From assembly GCA_043789035.1 (NCBI GenBank), contig JAYWIG010000177.1, forward strand, positions 1 to 47,800: 47,800 nucleotides of DNA, read 5' to 3'. Shown piece by piece: positions 1 to 8,645 of the stretch. The stretch comes from JAYWIG01 sp043789035 (GTDB lineage: Bacteria > Pseudomonadota > Gammaproteobacteria > Burkholderiales > Burkholderiaceae_E). The notes under the pieces are model-generated. The model was not told where the DNA came from. It saw only the letters and a list, made by a program, of their open reading frames with translations, and searched no databases. A program made the position numbers and the translations under genes. Within the stretch, counting starts at the first letter, position 1; every line of letters begins with the position of its first letter.

Positions 1-2
1 AC

Positions 3-644
3 GCGGTTTCGTTGCGGGTGGGTGCTATCGAATCGGTGCTGCATTCTTGGTTAATTCCTTGGCTTGAAACCCTGCGTACCGCGATGCCAGAGATCGAGTT
101 AGAGCTAACGGTTGAAACCACACCGCTATTAGTCGATCAGTTGCAACGCGGCGCGCAAGACATTATCTTTGCAGCGCTTCCTGCGGGTGGTGAAACGATT
201 CGTAACAAAGCACTTGGGGCGATGCCCATGAGTTTCGTGGGCTTGGCTGACCAACATAAAAAGCGAAGCTATACGTTGGCTGAACTAGCCAAGGGTGAGT
301 TGCTGACCTTTCAACGGGCCTCTCAGCCCTATGTGGCTTTGGTCGATGCCCTACGCCAAGCCAATATCGAAGGTAAGCGTATTCATGCCATTTCGTCGAT
401 CTCTGCTATGGCGCAATTAGTGCAGGGTGGGTTTGGTGTGGCGACGCTTCCCAAAGCGGCGGCAGAGCGATTGGTGCAGGTGCAAGGTTTGAAAATGCTG
501 CAGTGCAATGTTGAGCTGCCGCCGCTGCCGATACATGCAAGTTACCGAATCGATCCTGTCACTGGCATGGTAGAAGCGGTGCTTAAATCAGCGATCGAGT
601 TTACGTCTAAGAAAATTCAATCATCAAAAAAATCGATAAGATAA
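3..644 (+). CDS. LysR-type transcriptional regulator, C-terminal part (cut by window start)
   Basis: The reading frame is open to the left edge of the window, so the N-terminal helix-turn-helix lies outside. What remains, about 213 residues, matches the LysR effector-binding domain: an opening strand with ESVLHSWLIPWLETLR, then PEIELELTV and a strand ending in DIIFAALP, and a late GFGVATLPKAAA segment typical of the second subdomain. The protein ends with a lysine/serine-rich tail. It lies 75 bases upstream of and co-directional with the DUF1445, TRAP and 5-oxoprolinase genes, so it is the obvious candidate for their regulator, responding to the transported substrate or a product. That role is inference from position; the family assignment is firm. 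Confidence 0.88.
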   Translation, partial: AVSLRVGAIESVLHSWLIPWLETLRTAMPEIELELTVETTPLLVDQLQRGAQDIIFAALPAGGETIRNKALGAMPMSFVGLADQHKKRSYTLAELAKGELLTFQRASQPYVALVDALRQANIEGKRIHAISSISAMAQLVQGGFGVATLPKAAAERLVQVQGLKMLQCNVELPPLPIHASYRIDPVTGMVEAVLKSAIEFTSKKIQSSKKSIR

Positions 645-719
645 GCAAGAAATTTTTCATTAGCTAAATTTAATGGAGGTGCGCAGAATCTAGTTCAAAT
701 CTTTGGATGAGAACTCGCG

Positions 720-1529
720 ATGAATTCTGTTGTACCTAAATCAAATACCGTAACTTTAGTGTCTAGCCTTGCGAGGCAACAGATTCGCTCAGGCGCTTGC
801 ACAACGCACACGAGCGGTTTGGCTGAATCGCATGTACAAGCGAACCTCGTCATTCTTCCGAAACTAGAGGCGGATGATTTTCTCCTTTTCTGCCAACGTA
901 ACCCTAAGCCTTGTCCATTACTTGCCGTCAGCGAGCCTGGTGATTTTCGATTAGCAACTTTAGGCGCAGATCTTGATGTACGGACGGATGTGCCTCGCTA
1001 TCGAGTGTGGAGCGATGGCAAGTTAGTCGCTGAGCCGAATGAGATTAAATCCGTGTGGCGAGACGATCTAGTAACGTTTGCCATTGGTTGCTCCTTTTCA
1101 TTCGAGCAAGCTCTGATGGATAGCGGCTTACCTTTGCGCCACGTTCAGCAAGGCAAAAATGTCGCGATGTATCGAAGCAATATCGCAACCCAAGCGGCTG
1201 GGCCATTTCACGGGCCTATGGTGGTGTCGATGCGCCCTATGAAAGCTGCCGATGTGATTCGTGCGGTACAAATTACTTCGCGCTTTCCAACCGTTCATGG
1301 TGCGCCAATTCATATTGGTGACCCTACTCTCATCGGCATTGCGGATTTGCAGAAACCCGATTATGGCGATGCAGTGGACGTGATGCCTGACGAGTTGCCG
1401 GTTTTTTGGGCCTGCGGGGTAACTCCTCAGGCAGCGATTGTTCAGGCGTGCCCGGCGTTTTGTATTACACATGCGCCGGGCTATATGTTGATAACCGATT
1501 TGCTTAACCAACAGCTTGCAACCTTCTGA
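720..1529 (+). CDS. DUF1445 family protein (putative hydro-lyase / D-glutamate cyclase-like)
   Basis: A 269-residue protein of the usual length for DUF1445 (the YcsI family). Conserved blocks visible are GCSFSFEQAL near residue 123, HGAPIHIGDP near 193, FWACGVTPQ near 229 and ITHAPGYMLITD near 249. The family is annotated as putative hydro-lyase; the related mammalian mitochondrial enzyme DGLUCY converts D-glutamate to 5-oxo-D-proline. The ATG at 720 is preceded by GGATGAG. It sits between a LysR gene and TRAP transporter genes, with a 5-oxoprolinase-type gene at the end of the run, which fits chemistry around glutamate and its cyclic lactam. Family call is strong; the exact substrate is inferred. 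Confidence 0.87.
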   Translation: MNSVVPKSNTVTLVSSLARQQIRSGACTTHTSGLAESHVQANLVILPKLEADDFLLFCQRNPKPCPLLAVSEPGDFRLATLGADLDVRTDVPRYRVWSDGKLVAEPNEIKSVWRDDLVTFAIGCSFSFEQALMDSGLPLRHVQQGKNVAMYRSNIATQAAGPFHGPMVVSMRPMKAADVIRAVQITSRFPTVHGAPIHIGDPTLIGIADLQKPDYGDAVDVMPDELPVFWACGVTPQAAIVQACPAFCITHAPGYMLITDLLNQQLATF

Positions 1530-1565
1530 TTGCAGTTTAGTTTCTAATTTTTATAGGAGATAACG

Positions 1566-2549
1566 ATGATCAAAAATTCCCTTGCCGCATATGTAGCTGT
1601 ATCTGGTCTGACGGCTGTGTTTTCGGTGCCCGCGATGGCACAAAATAAATGGGATCTGCCGTCTGGCTACGGAGCAAATACCTTCCAAGTCCAAACCCTA
1701 GTCAGCTTCGCCGAAGGTGTGGACAAAGCCACTGGTGGTAAGTTAAAAATTACAGTGCATCCTGGCGCATCGCTATTCAAGGCTAACGAGATTAAGCGTG
1801 CCGTGCAAGGTGGGCAAACGCCGATTGGCGAGTTCATTATCTCCGGTGCCTCAAACGAAGCGCCGGTGTTTGGCCTCGACTCAATTCCGTTTTTGGCAAC
1901 TAGCTATGCCGAGGCAAAGAAACTCGATACAGTGTCCAAGTCACTTTTGACTAAGACGCTTGCAGCTCAAGGCATGAAGTTGCTTTACACCGTGCCTTGG
2001 CCGCCTCAAGGTTTGTATTCGTTAAAGCCTGTGGCTTCAATGAAGGATTTGAAGGGCACGAAAATGCGGGCTTACAACCCGGCGACTTCCTACATTGCTA
2101 CCGCGGTTGGCGCGCAGCCTGTCACTATTCAGTTGGCTGAACTACCAGCAGCGCTTGCAACTGGTGGGGTTGATAACTTTTTAACGTCCAGTGCTAGCGG
2201 TGTGGACAGTAAACTGTATGAGAATGTTAAGAACTTTTACGATGTGAATGCTTGGCTGCCTCGCAATGCTGTGGTGGTCAATCAAAAGCTATTCGATGCA
2301 CTCGATAAAGCTTCTCAGGATGCAGTTCTTGCGCAAGCCGCCGCCGCAGAAGCTCGTGGCTGGGCGTTGAGTGAGCAAAAAGATGGTGAATACATGAAAG
2401 AGCTTGCTGCAAAGGGTATGAAAATCGATTTGACAAGCGATGTGCTGAAAAGGGAGCTAAAGACTATTGGCGAGAAAATGACGGCTGATTGGTTAAAGCT
2501 AGCAGGTGATGAAGGTAAATCTGTTATCGATGCTTTCAACAAAAAGTAA
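1566..2549 (+). CDS. dctP: TRAP transporter substrate-binding protein, DctP family
   Basis: A 327-residue periplasmic solute receptor. A signal peptide runs to about residue 25 (VPAMA before QNKWD). The mature protein has DctP features: GGKLKITVHPGASLFK, a long helix-strand repeat, and LKGTKMRAYNPATSYIATA near the middle, where DctP receptors usually carry the arginine that binds the substrate carboxylate. AGGAGAT lies just before the ATG at 1566. It is followed directly by the two membrane subunits, so the three genes form one complete TRAP system driven by an ion gradient. The neighbouring 5-oxoprolinase suggests a carboxylated lactam such as 5-oxoproline as ligand; that is inference. Confidence 0.93.
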   Translation: MIKNSLAAYVAVSGLTAVFSVPAMAQNKWDLPSGYGANTFQVQTLVSFAEGVDKATGGKLKITVHPGASLFKANEIKRAVQGGQTPIGEFIISGASNEAPVFGLDSIPFLATSYAEAKKLDTVSKSLLTKTLAAQGMKLLYTVPWPPQGLYSLKPVASMKDLKGTKMRAYNPATSYIATAVGAQPVTIQLAELPAALATGGVDNFLTSSASGVDSKLYENVKNFYDVNAWLPRNAVVVNQKLFDALDKASQDAVLAQAAAAEARGWALSEQKDGEYMKELAAKGMKIDLTSDVLKRELKTIGEKMTADWLKLAGDEGKSVIDAFNKK

Positions 2550-2564
2550 GCTCTAGTTAAACGC

Positions 2565-3107
2565 ATGAAAACCCTACGCGCAAGCCTTGATCGACTTTAT
2601 ATATGGTCAGCCGTGTTTGGCGCCAGTTGTATTGCACTCATTTGTATCTTGATGATGTGGCAAACCTTCGGGCGTCAATTAGGTTGGAATACCGGGGCGA
2701 CCAATGATATTGTTTCTTGGCTATGCGCGGCAGCAGCCTTCTTTACGATGGCACATGCGTTCAAACATGGTGACTTTGTACGAGTTACTTTAACGCTAGA
2801 GAAGATGGCACCCGCCAAGCGTAGGGCGTTCGAGATATTTAGCTTGGGTGTGGCGGTGGTTGCGGTTGGCTATTTAACTTTCTGGGCCTGCCGTTTCACG
2901 TATCAGAGCTGGGAATTCAATGAGTTAGCGCAAGGCTTATTGCCTTTACCGATTTGGATTCCGCAATCTAGTTTTGCGCTAGGTTCGATATTGTTGTTAG
3001 TGGCTGTAGTCGATGAATTTGTCATTGTGCTTCGTGGCGGTGTGCCCACCTTTGTGAGGCTTGTTCAAGAGCGCCATGCAAAGGGCGACTTCTCTTCCGA
3101 CGTCTAA
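2565..3107 (+). CDS. dctQ: TRAP transporter small membrane subunit, DctQ family
   Basis: A 180-residue protein with four hydrophobic segments, as expected for the small TRAP permease: near residues 14-34, 48-65, 92-112 and 133-155. The segment with WQTFGRQLGWNTGATNDIV between the first two membrane spans is typical of the family. It starts 15 bases after the DctP stop with a weak ribosome binding site and is followed after 21 bases by the DctM gene. It pairs with DctM in the inner membrane. Confidence 0.92.
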   Translation: MKTLRASLDRLYIWSAVFGASCIALICILMMWQTFGRQLGWNTGATNDIVSWLCAAAAFFTMAHAFKHGDFVRVTLTLEKMAPAKRRAFEIFSLGVAVVAVGYLTFWACRFTYQSWEFNELAQGLLPLPIWIPQSSFALGSILLLVAVVDEFVIVLRGGVPTFVRLVQERHAKGDFSSDV

Positions 3108-3128
3108 ACTTAAAATGAATCGAGAACT

Positions 3129-4439
3129 ATGGACATCTTAGCGATAGGGGGCTTGCTGCTCTTTTTGATGCTGCTCTTGCTCGGTAGTGGCGTTTGGATC
3201 GCGATGACTTTGGCGATTTGTGGCTGGGTTGGGCAAGCCTTTTTCACCAAGACTCAGCCCGGCTTAAATTTGTTCTCGGCCTTCTGGGAAAGTAATGCGA
3301 GTTGGGAGCTCGCCGCATTGCCGCTTTTTATTTGGATGGGTGAAATTCTTTTTCGTACCAAGCTAAGCGAAGAAATGTTTACAGGCTTAGCACCTTGGCT
3401 AGGAAGAGTTCCTGGTCGGTTGTTTCACACTACGATATTGGGTTGCGGCATTTTTGGCTCGGTCTCGGGTTCGTCGGCGGCAACATGTGCGACGATTGCA
3501 AAAGTGTCGCTGCCTGAGTTAAAGAAACGCGGCTACGATGAGAATATTGCGTTGGGCTCTTTAGTCACTGCTGGCACACTTGGTATTCTTATTCCGCCAT
3601 CTATTACGATGGTTGTCTATGCTGTGGCTGCTGATGCCTCAATCATTCGAATTTTTCTCGCGGGCTTTCTACCCGGACTTTTATTGATGGCCTTGTTTTC
3701 GGGTTATATCGCTTATTGGTCGATCAAGAACAAGGCGTTAATGCCGCCACCTGAGCCATTAGTGAGTTTCAAAGAGAAACTTAGGCTCTCGAAAAACCTC
3801 ATCCCTTGCGGCTTATTGATAGTTTTCATTTGTTGGTCCTTAGTGGCAGGTTGGGCAACTGCCACCGAATGCGCAGCTTATGGCGTTGTTGGTTCTTTGG
3901 CGCTGGCACTCTGGAGTCGATCGCTGACTTGGGAAAATTTCAAGCAAGGCTTAATGGGTAGTGCGCGGACTAGCTGCATGATTATGTTTATCTTAGCCGG
4001 TGCTGCGTTCCTGACGAAGACGATGGCCTTCACAGGTATTCCACGCGAACTCGCAACCTGGGTTAATTCGCTAGGCCTGTCGCCCTATGCACTTATTGGC
4101 TGCTTGGTGCTGGTGTATTTGGTGCTAGGCACTGCGCTGGATGGCATCAGCATGATTGTTCTTACTGCGGCGGTCGTGATGCCGATGATCCAAAAGGCTG
4201 GGTTTGATTTGGTTTGGTTTGGCATCTTCGTGATCTTGTTAGTGGAAATTGCAGAAGTGACACCGCCCGTAGGCTTTAATCTCTTTGTTCTTCAAAACAT
4301 GACGGGCAAAGACAGTACCGTGATTGCCAAAGCAGCCATTCCGTTTTTCTTTTGCCTCGTGGTTTGTATTATTTTAATAACGTTGTTTCCGCAGATCGTG
4401 ACGATAGTGCCGGATATGTTGATGGGGAAAGCTAAATGA
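3129..4439 (+). CDS. dctM: TRAP transporter large permease, DctM family
   Basis: A 436-residue, strongly hydrophobic protein of the right length for DctM, with about twelve membrane segments. Family signatures include FGSVSGSSAATCATIAKV near residue 110, GTLGILIPPSITMVVYAV near 150 and the C-terminal EVTPPVGFNLFVLQ. These glycine/proline-rich stretches form the ion and substrate path of TRAP and ion-transporter superfamily permeases. Its stop codon overlaps the start of the following 5-oxoprolinase gene by ATGA, showing translational coupling of transporter and enzyme. Confidence 0.95.
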   Translation: MDILAIGGLLLFLMLLLLGSGVWIAMTLAICGWVGQAFFTKTQPGLNLFSAFWESNASWELAALPLFIWMGEILFRTKLSEEMFTGLAPWLGRVPGRLFHTTILGCGIFGSVSGSSAATCATIAKVSLPELKKRGYDENIALGSLVTAGTLGILIPPSITMVVYAVAADASIIRIFLAGFLPGLLLMALFSGYIAYWSIKNKALMPPPEPLVSFKEKLRLSKNLIPCGLLIVFICWSLVAGWATATECAAYGVVGSLALALWSRSLTWENFKQGLMGSARTSCMIMFILAGAAFLTKTMAFTGIPRELATWVNSLGLSPYALIGCLVLVYLVLGTALDGISMIVLTAAVVMPMIQKAGFDLVWFGIFVILLVEIAEVTPPVGFNLFVLQNMTGKDSTVIAKAAIPFFFCLVVCIILITLFPQIVTIVPDMLMGKAK

Positions 4440-7400
4440 GTATGAAGCCGCGATGGCAGTTCTGGATTGATAGGGGCGGCACTTTTACCGATATCGTCGG
4501 TAAACGCCCTGACGGCAGTTTAGCAACCCACAAGCTCTTGAGTGAGAACCCTGAACAATACAAGGATGCGGCGGTTGCAGGGATTCGATTCTTGCTGGGC
4601 CTATCATCTAACGCCTTAATAACTCCCGATATCGTTGAATGCGTGAAGATGGGCACTACCGTTGCTACTAATGCGCTATTGGAGCGTAAAGGTGAGCCAA
4701 CCTTGCTTGTCATTACAAAAGGATTTCGAGATGCATTGAGGATTGCTTATCAGAACCGTCCGAGGTTGTTCGATCGAAATATCGTGTTGCCTGAGCTACT
4801 TTATTCGGCGGTGATTGAGGCAAACGAACGTTATGGCGCCCACGGCGAAGTGGTTGAACCGCTCGATACGGCGGCGCTTCGCGAGCAAATGAGCAGGCAT
4901 TTTGCAGAAGGTTTCCGTTCAGTAGCGATTCTTTTTATGCACAGCTATCGATATGCTGAACACGAACTATTGGCAGAGTCGATTGCCAAAGACATTGGCT
5001 TTTCGCAGATTAGTGTGAGCCATAAGACAAGCCCCATGATGAAGCTTGTTAGTCGAGGCGACACAACGGTGGTCGATGCCTATTTGTCGCCGATATTGAG
5101 GCGCTATGTAGAACAAGTGTCGAGCGAAATGCCTGGAGTGAAAGTGTTTTTCATGCAATCGTCCGGAGGCCTGACGGACGCGCAAATGTTCCAAGGTAAA
5201 GATGCCATTCTGAGTGGACCTGCTGGCGGTATAGTCGGTATGGCGCGAACCGCTAAGCTGGCAGGCTTCGAAAAGGTGATTGGTTTTGACATGGGGGGTA
5301 CTTCGACCGATGTGAGCCACTATGCCGGCGAGTTTGAGCGAGAGTTCGAAACCCAAGTGGCGGGTGTGCGTATGCGCGCTCCGATGATGAGTATTCACAC
5401 GGTTGCGGCGGGTGGTGGCTCTCTGTTGGAGTTCGATGGTTCTCGCTTTCGTGTCGGGCCGGAAAGCGCTGGGGCGAACCCAGGGCCTGCTTGCTATCGA
5501 CGTGGCGGTAAGTTAGCTGTGACCGATGCAAATGTCTTGCTCGGAAAGATACAAGCGAATTATTTTCCGAAAGTGTTTGGCCCAAACGGCAATGAAGTTT
5601 TGAGTTTGGAGGCGGCTACTAAAAAGTTTTCTGAACTTAGTAAAGAGATCGGGCGTTCAGTTGAGGAAATTGCCGAAGGATTTATCAGCATAGCCGTGCA
5701 ACAAATGGCCAATGCGATTAAGAAGATTTCAGTATCACGTGGTTACGATGTAGCAGGCTATACCTTGCAATGCTTTGGCGGTGCAGGTGGGCAGCACGCC
5801 TGTTTAGTTGCTGATGCTTTGGGCATGACCAAGATTTTTGTGCACCCGTTAGCGGGCGTTTTAAGCGCCTACGGCATGGGCTTGGCGGATCAAAGCCTCA
5901 TCAAACAACGCTCAATAGAATTGTCGTTAAGCGAGGCGAGTCTAACGCCGATTCGGCAAGCCTTGGCGCTGTTGACTGAGACGGCGAAAGGCGAGTTAAA
6001 GTTAAATCAGATCGTAAGTTCTGAAGTTATTATCAAGCACCGCGTGCATGTAAAGTATGAAGGTACCGATACGTCGATTCTTTTGGACTTATCAACCAAT
6101 TCAAGCGCTGCACAGGTGGTTGCTTCCTTCGAGAAGGCGTATCAACAGCGCTTTGCTTTTTTGATGCTGAACCGAGGTTTTGTGGTCGAAGCAATTTCCG
6201 TAGAAGCAACTATTTCAGGTGATTCACCTAAGGAGGCCAGTGTTGCAGTTCACCCGGCTAGGCAAACACCGTCAAGAGAAATAGTTCATATGTATTGCCA
6301 AGGGCAATGGCGCGATGCTTCCTTGATCGTACGTGAGGACATGCAGGCGGGCGACTTGGTTACAGGCCCCGCCGTGATTGCAGAAAAAAATGCTACAACG
6401 GTGATCGAGCCGGGTTGGCAGGCTGAACTTACGTCGCTTAACCATTTGGTGCTCAAAAGAATCGAGGTGCTTGCGAAACGATTTGCGGCGGGTACTCAAG
6501 TCGATCCGATTTTGCTTGAAGTGTTTAACAACCGGTTTATGAATATTGCCGAGCAAATGGGTTTGCAGTTACAAAACACCGCCTATTCCATCAACATCAA
6601 AGAGCGCCTAGACTTCAGCTGTGCGCTCTTCAATGCGGACGGCAATCTCATCGCCAATGCACCTCATATGCCTGTGCATCTTGGTTCTATGGGTGAAAGC
6701 ATTAAAACGGTGATTCGTGAAAATGCTTTGACGATGAAGCCAGGCAATGTGTACGCACTCAATGACCCCTATCACGGTGGTACACATTTGCCAGACGTTA
6801 CCGTGATAACGCCGGTGTATGTTGACAATGCTACGAAGCCCGCTTTCTTTGTCGGGTCGAGAGGCCATCAAGCTGATATCGGAGGCACAACGCCTGGTTC
6901 GATGCCGCCGTTCTCGACGAGTATTGAAGAGGAGGGGGTTCAGATCGATAACTTCCTGCTTGTCGAAAACGGTGCGCTACGTGAAGCCCAAATGCTTGCG
7001 CTACTTTCGAGCGGTAAATATCCAAGCCGTAACCCCCAGCTTAATATCGCAGATTTGAGAGCACAAATTGCAGCCAATGAAAAAGGCGTGCAAGAGCTTA
7101 AGAAGATGGTCGCTGATTTTGGTTTAGAAGTTGTACATGCTTACATGGGCCATGTGCAAGACAATGCTGAAGAGGCAGTGCGCCGCGTCATTACGCAACT
7201 CAAAGATGGGCAATTTACTTTGCAACTGGATAATGGCGCGAAAATTCAAGTCTCCGTTCGGGTGAATGTGAAAAGTAGAAATGCCGATATCGACTTTACC
7301 GGTACTTCTGCGCAATTAAGCAATAATTTTAACGCGCCAACAGCCGTGTGCATGGCCGCTGTGCTCTATGTGTTTAGAACCCTCGTGAATGATGAGATCC

Positions 7401-8038
7401 CATTGAATGCGGGTTGTTTAAAGCCTCTCAATGTGATTATTCCCGAAGGGTGCATGTTGAACCCATTGCCGCCTGCATCAGTGGTCGCGGGAAATGTCGA
7501 AACATCGACGTGTATTACCAATGCTCTTTATGGGGCTCTCGGTGTGATGGCAGGGGGGCAACCAACGATGAACAACTTTACCTTCGGTAATGACACTCAT
7601 CAGTACTATGAAACGATTGCGGGAGGTAGTGGCGCTGGTGATGGTTTTAACGGTGCATCTGTTGTGCAGGCCCATATGACTAATTCGCGATTAACTGATC
7701 CCGAAGTCTTAGAGTTTCGTTTTCCAGTTCGGTTAGAGAGCTTTTCAATACGAGAGAACTCAGGCGGAAAGGGGAAGTATATTGGCGGTAATGGAGGTGT
7801 GCGTCGAGTGAGATTCTTAGATCCGATGACCGCCAGTATTTTGTCCAATGGGCGTGTTCATCCCGCGTTTGGTGCGCAAGGTGGTGAACCCGGTAGCGTG
7901 GGCGCTAATAGAGTCGTTCGCACTGATAATTCAGTAAAAGAACTAGAACATATTGCGCAAGTGGCGATGCAGCCAGGGGATGTTTTCGAGATTCACACGC
8001 CGGGTGGTGGCGGGTTTGGTATTAAAGATTGGCGTTAG
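4436..8038 (+). CDS. 5-oxoprolinase / hydantoinase family protein, HyuA and HyuB in one chain
   Basis: A 1200-residue protein with the full two-domain build of ATP-dependent 5-oxoprolinase. Residues 1 to about 685 are HyuA-like: DRGGTFTD at 12-19 and FDMGGTSTDVSHY near 284 are the two phosphate-binding motifs of the acetate/sugar kinase fold. Residues about 688-1200 are HyuB-like, beginning around DPILLEVFNNRFMNIAEQMG and including the GGTHLPDVT and PGGGGFG segments. The family opens 5-oxoproline or hydantoin rings at the cost of ATP. The ATG overlaps the DctM stop by 4 bases; a second ATG lies two codons later. The C-terminal end overlaps the convergent acyltransferase gene by 4 bases. 5-Oxoproline is favoured because of the DUF1445 neighbour; hydantoin or another cyclic amide is not excluded. 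Confidence 0.93.
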   Translation: MSMKPRWQFWIDRGGTFTDIVGKRPDGSLATHKLLSENPEQYKDAAVAGIRFLLGLSSNALITPDIVECVKMGTTVATNALLERKGEPTLLVITKGFRDALRIAYQNRPRLFDRNIVLPELLYSAVIEANERYGAHGEVVEPLDTAALREQMSRHFAEGFRSVAILFMHSYRYAEHELLAESIAKDIGFSQISVSHKTSPMMKLVSRGDTTVVDAYLSPILRRYVEQVSSEMPGVKVFFMQSSGGLTDAQMFQGKDAILSGPAGGIVGMARTAKLAGFEKVIGFDMGGTSTDVSHYAGEFEREFETQVAGVRMRAPMMSIHTVAAGGGSLLEFDGSRFRVGPESAGANPGPACYRRGGKLAVTDANVLLGKIQANYFPKVFGPNGNEVLSLEAATKKFSELSKEIGRSVEEIAEGFISIAVQQMANAIKKISVSRGYDVAGYTLQCFGGAGGQHACLVADALGMTKIFVHPLAGVLSAYGMGLADQSLIKQRSIELSLSEASLTPIRQALALLTETAKGELKLNQIVSSEVIIKHRVHVKYEGTDTSILLDLSTNSSAAQVVASFEKAYQQRFAFLMLNRGFVVEAISVEATISGDSPKEASVAVHPARQTPSREIVHMYCQGQWRDASLIVREDMQAGDLVTGPAVIAEKNATTVIEPGWQAELTSLNHLVLKRIEVLAKRFAAGTQVDPILLEVFNNRFMNIAEQMGLQLQNTAYSINIKERLDFSCALFNADGNLIANAPHMPVHLGSMGESIKTVIRENALTMKPGNVYALNDPYHGGTHLPDVTVITPVYVDNATKPAFFVGSRGHQADIGGTTPGSMPPFSTSIEEEGVQIDNFLLVENGALREAQMLALLSSGKYPSRNPQLNIADLRAQIAANEKGVQELKKMVADFGLEVVHAYMGHVQDNAEEAVRRVITQLKDGQFTLQLDNGAKIQVSVRVNVKSRNADIDFTGTSAQLSNNFNAPTAVCMAAVLYVFRTLVNDEIPLNAGCLKPLNVIIPEGCMLNPLPPASVVAGNVETSTCITNALYGALGVMAGGQPTMNNFTFGNDTHQYYETIAGGSGAGDGFNGASVVQAHMTNSRLTDPEVLEFRFPVRLESFSIRENSGGKGKYIGGNGGVRRVRFLDPMTASILSNGRVHPAFGAQGGEPGSVGANRVVRTDNSVKELEHIAQVAMQPGDVFEIHTPGGGGFGIKDWR

Positions 8039-8616
8039 GTATTGTCCGCGTGTTTTCCAGTGAACTGAGAGTAAAACGCTTTAATGTCGACCATATCTTT
8101 TTCAATGTCACCAGTGGGTGTGAACACCGAGCCTAGGCCTGCACGTTTTTGCGGGTAGTCCATAAAAGCCATCAAGATTGGCACTTTTGCCGTAGCTGCA
8201 ATGTAGTAGAAACCAGTTTTCCAATATCGCACTTTGCTGCGTGAACCTTCTGGTGGTATGAGCAAATGCATCGAAATGGGTGAGGTGCGCAATTGTTCAG
8301 CAACATCGGCGACTAGATTGTTTGATTTTGATCGATCAACCGGAATGCCACCTAACCAGCGCATGATGCCACCGAAGGGTGCTTTAAATATTGTGTCTTT
8401 ACCCAACCAAGATCCGTTCAAACGCAGAATGAAACAGGTCATTAGTGTGTATGGTAAATCCCAGTTGCTGGTATGGGGTGCAGCTATCAGTACTGCACGT
8501 TCTGTATTCGGCGGCAAGCTACCTTCTACTTTCCAGCCTGTGAACTTCATGAAGATGATAGAGCCTAAGCGTACTAGAGGGCTGATGACGGGAGTAGTAA
8601 AGATGGTTCGTTGCAC
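8035..8616 (-). CDS. Lysophospholipid acyltransferase family protein (PlsC-like)
   Basis: A 193-residue protein with the HX4D catalytic motif of glycerolipid acyltransferases (HTSNWD, residues 48-53) and the second motif PPEGSR at 121-126, in place of the more usual EGTR. GGIPVDRS at 89-96 corresponds to the third family block. Members transfer acyl groups to 1-acyl-glycerol-phosphate or related acceptors at the inner membrane face; this compact form is common in proteobacteria and its acceptor is often unknown. The start used is a GTG with no strong ribosome binding site, so the first residues are uncertain. It follows the lipoprotein gene on the same strand by 29 bases and converges on the 5-oxoprolinase gene. 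Confidence 0.87.
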   Translation of the reverse strand: MQRTIFTTPVISPLVRLGSIIFMKFTGWKVEGSLPPNTERAVLIAAPHTSNWDLPYTLMTCFILRLNGSWLGKDTIFKAPFGGIMRWLGGIPVDRSKSNNLVADVAEQLRTSPISMHLLIPPEGSRSKVRYWKTGFYYIAATAKVPILMAFMDYPQKRAGLGSVFTPTGDIEKDMVDIKAFYSQFTGKHADNT

Positions 8617-8645
8617 GGGGTGAATGATACGCGATGGTTAATTCT

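Noticed and set aside
4967..5585. Long open frames on the minus strand inside the 5-oxoprolinase gene
   Set aside because: They are antisense to a strongly conserved coding frame, have His/Arg/Ser-rich composition and no ribosome binding site.
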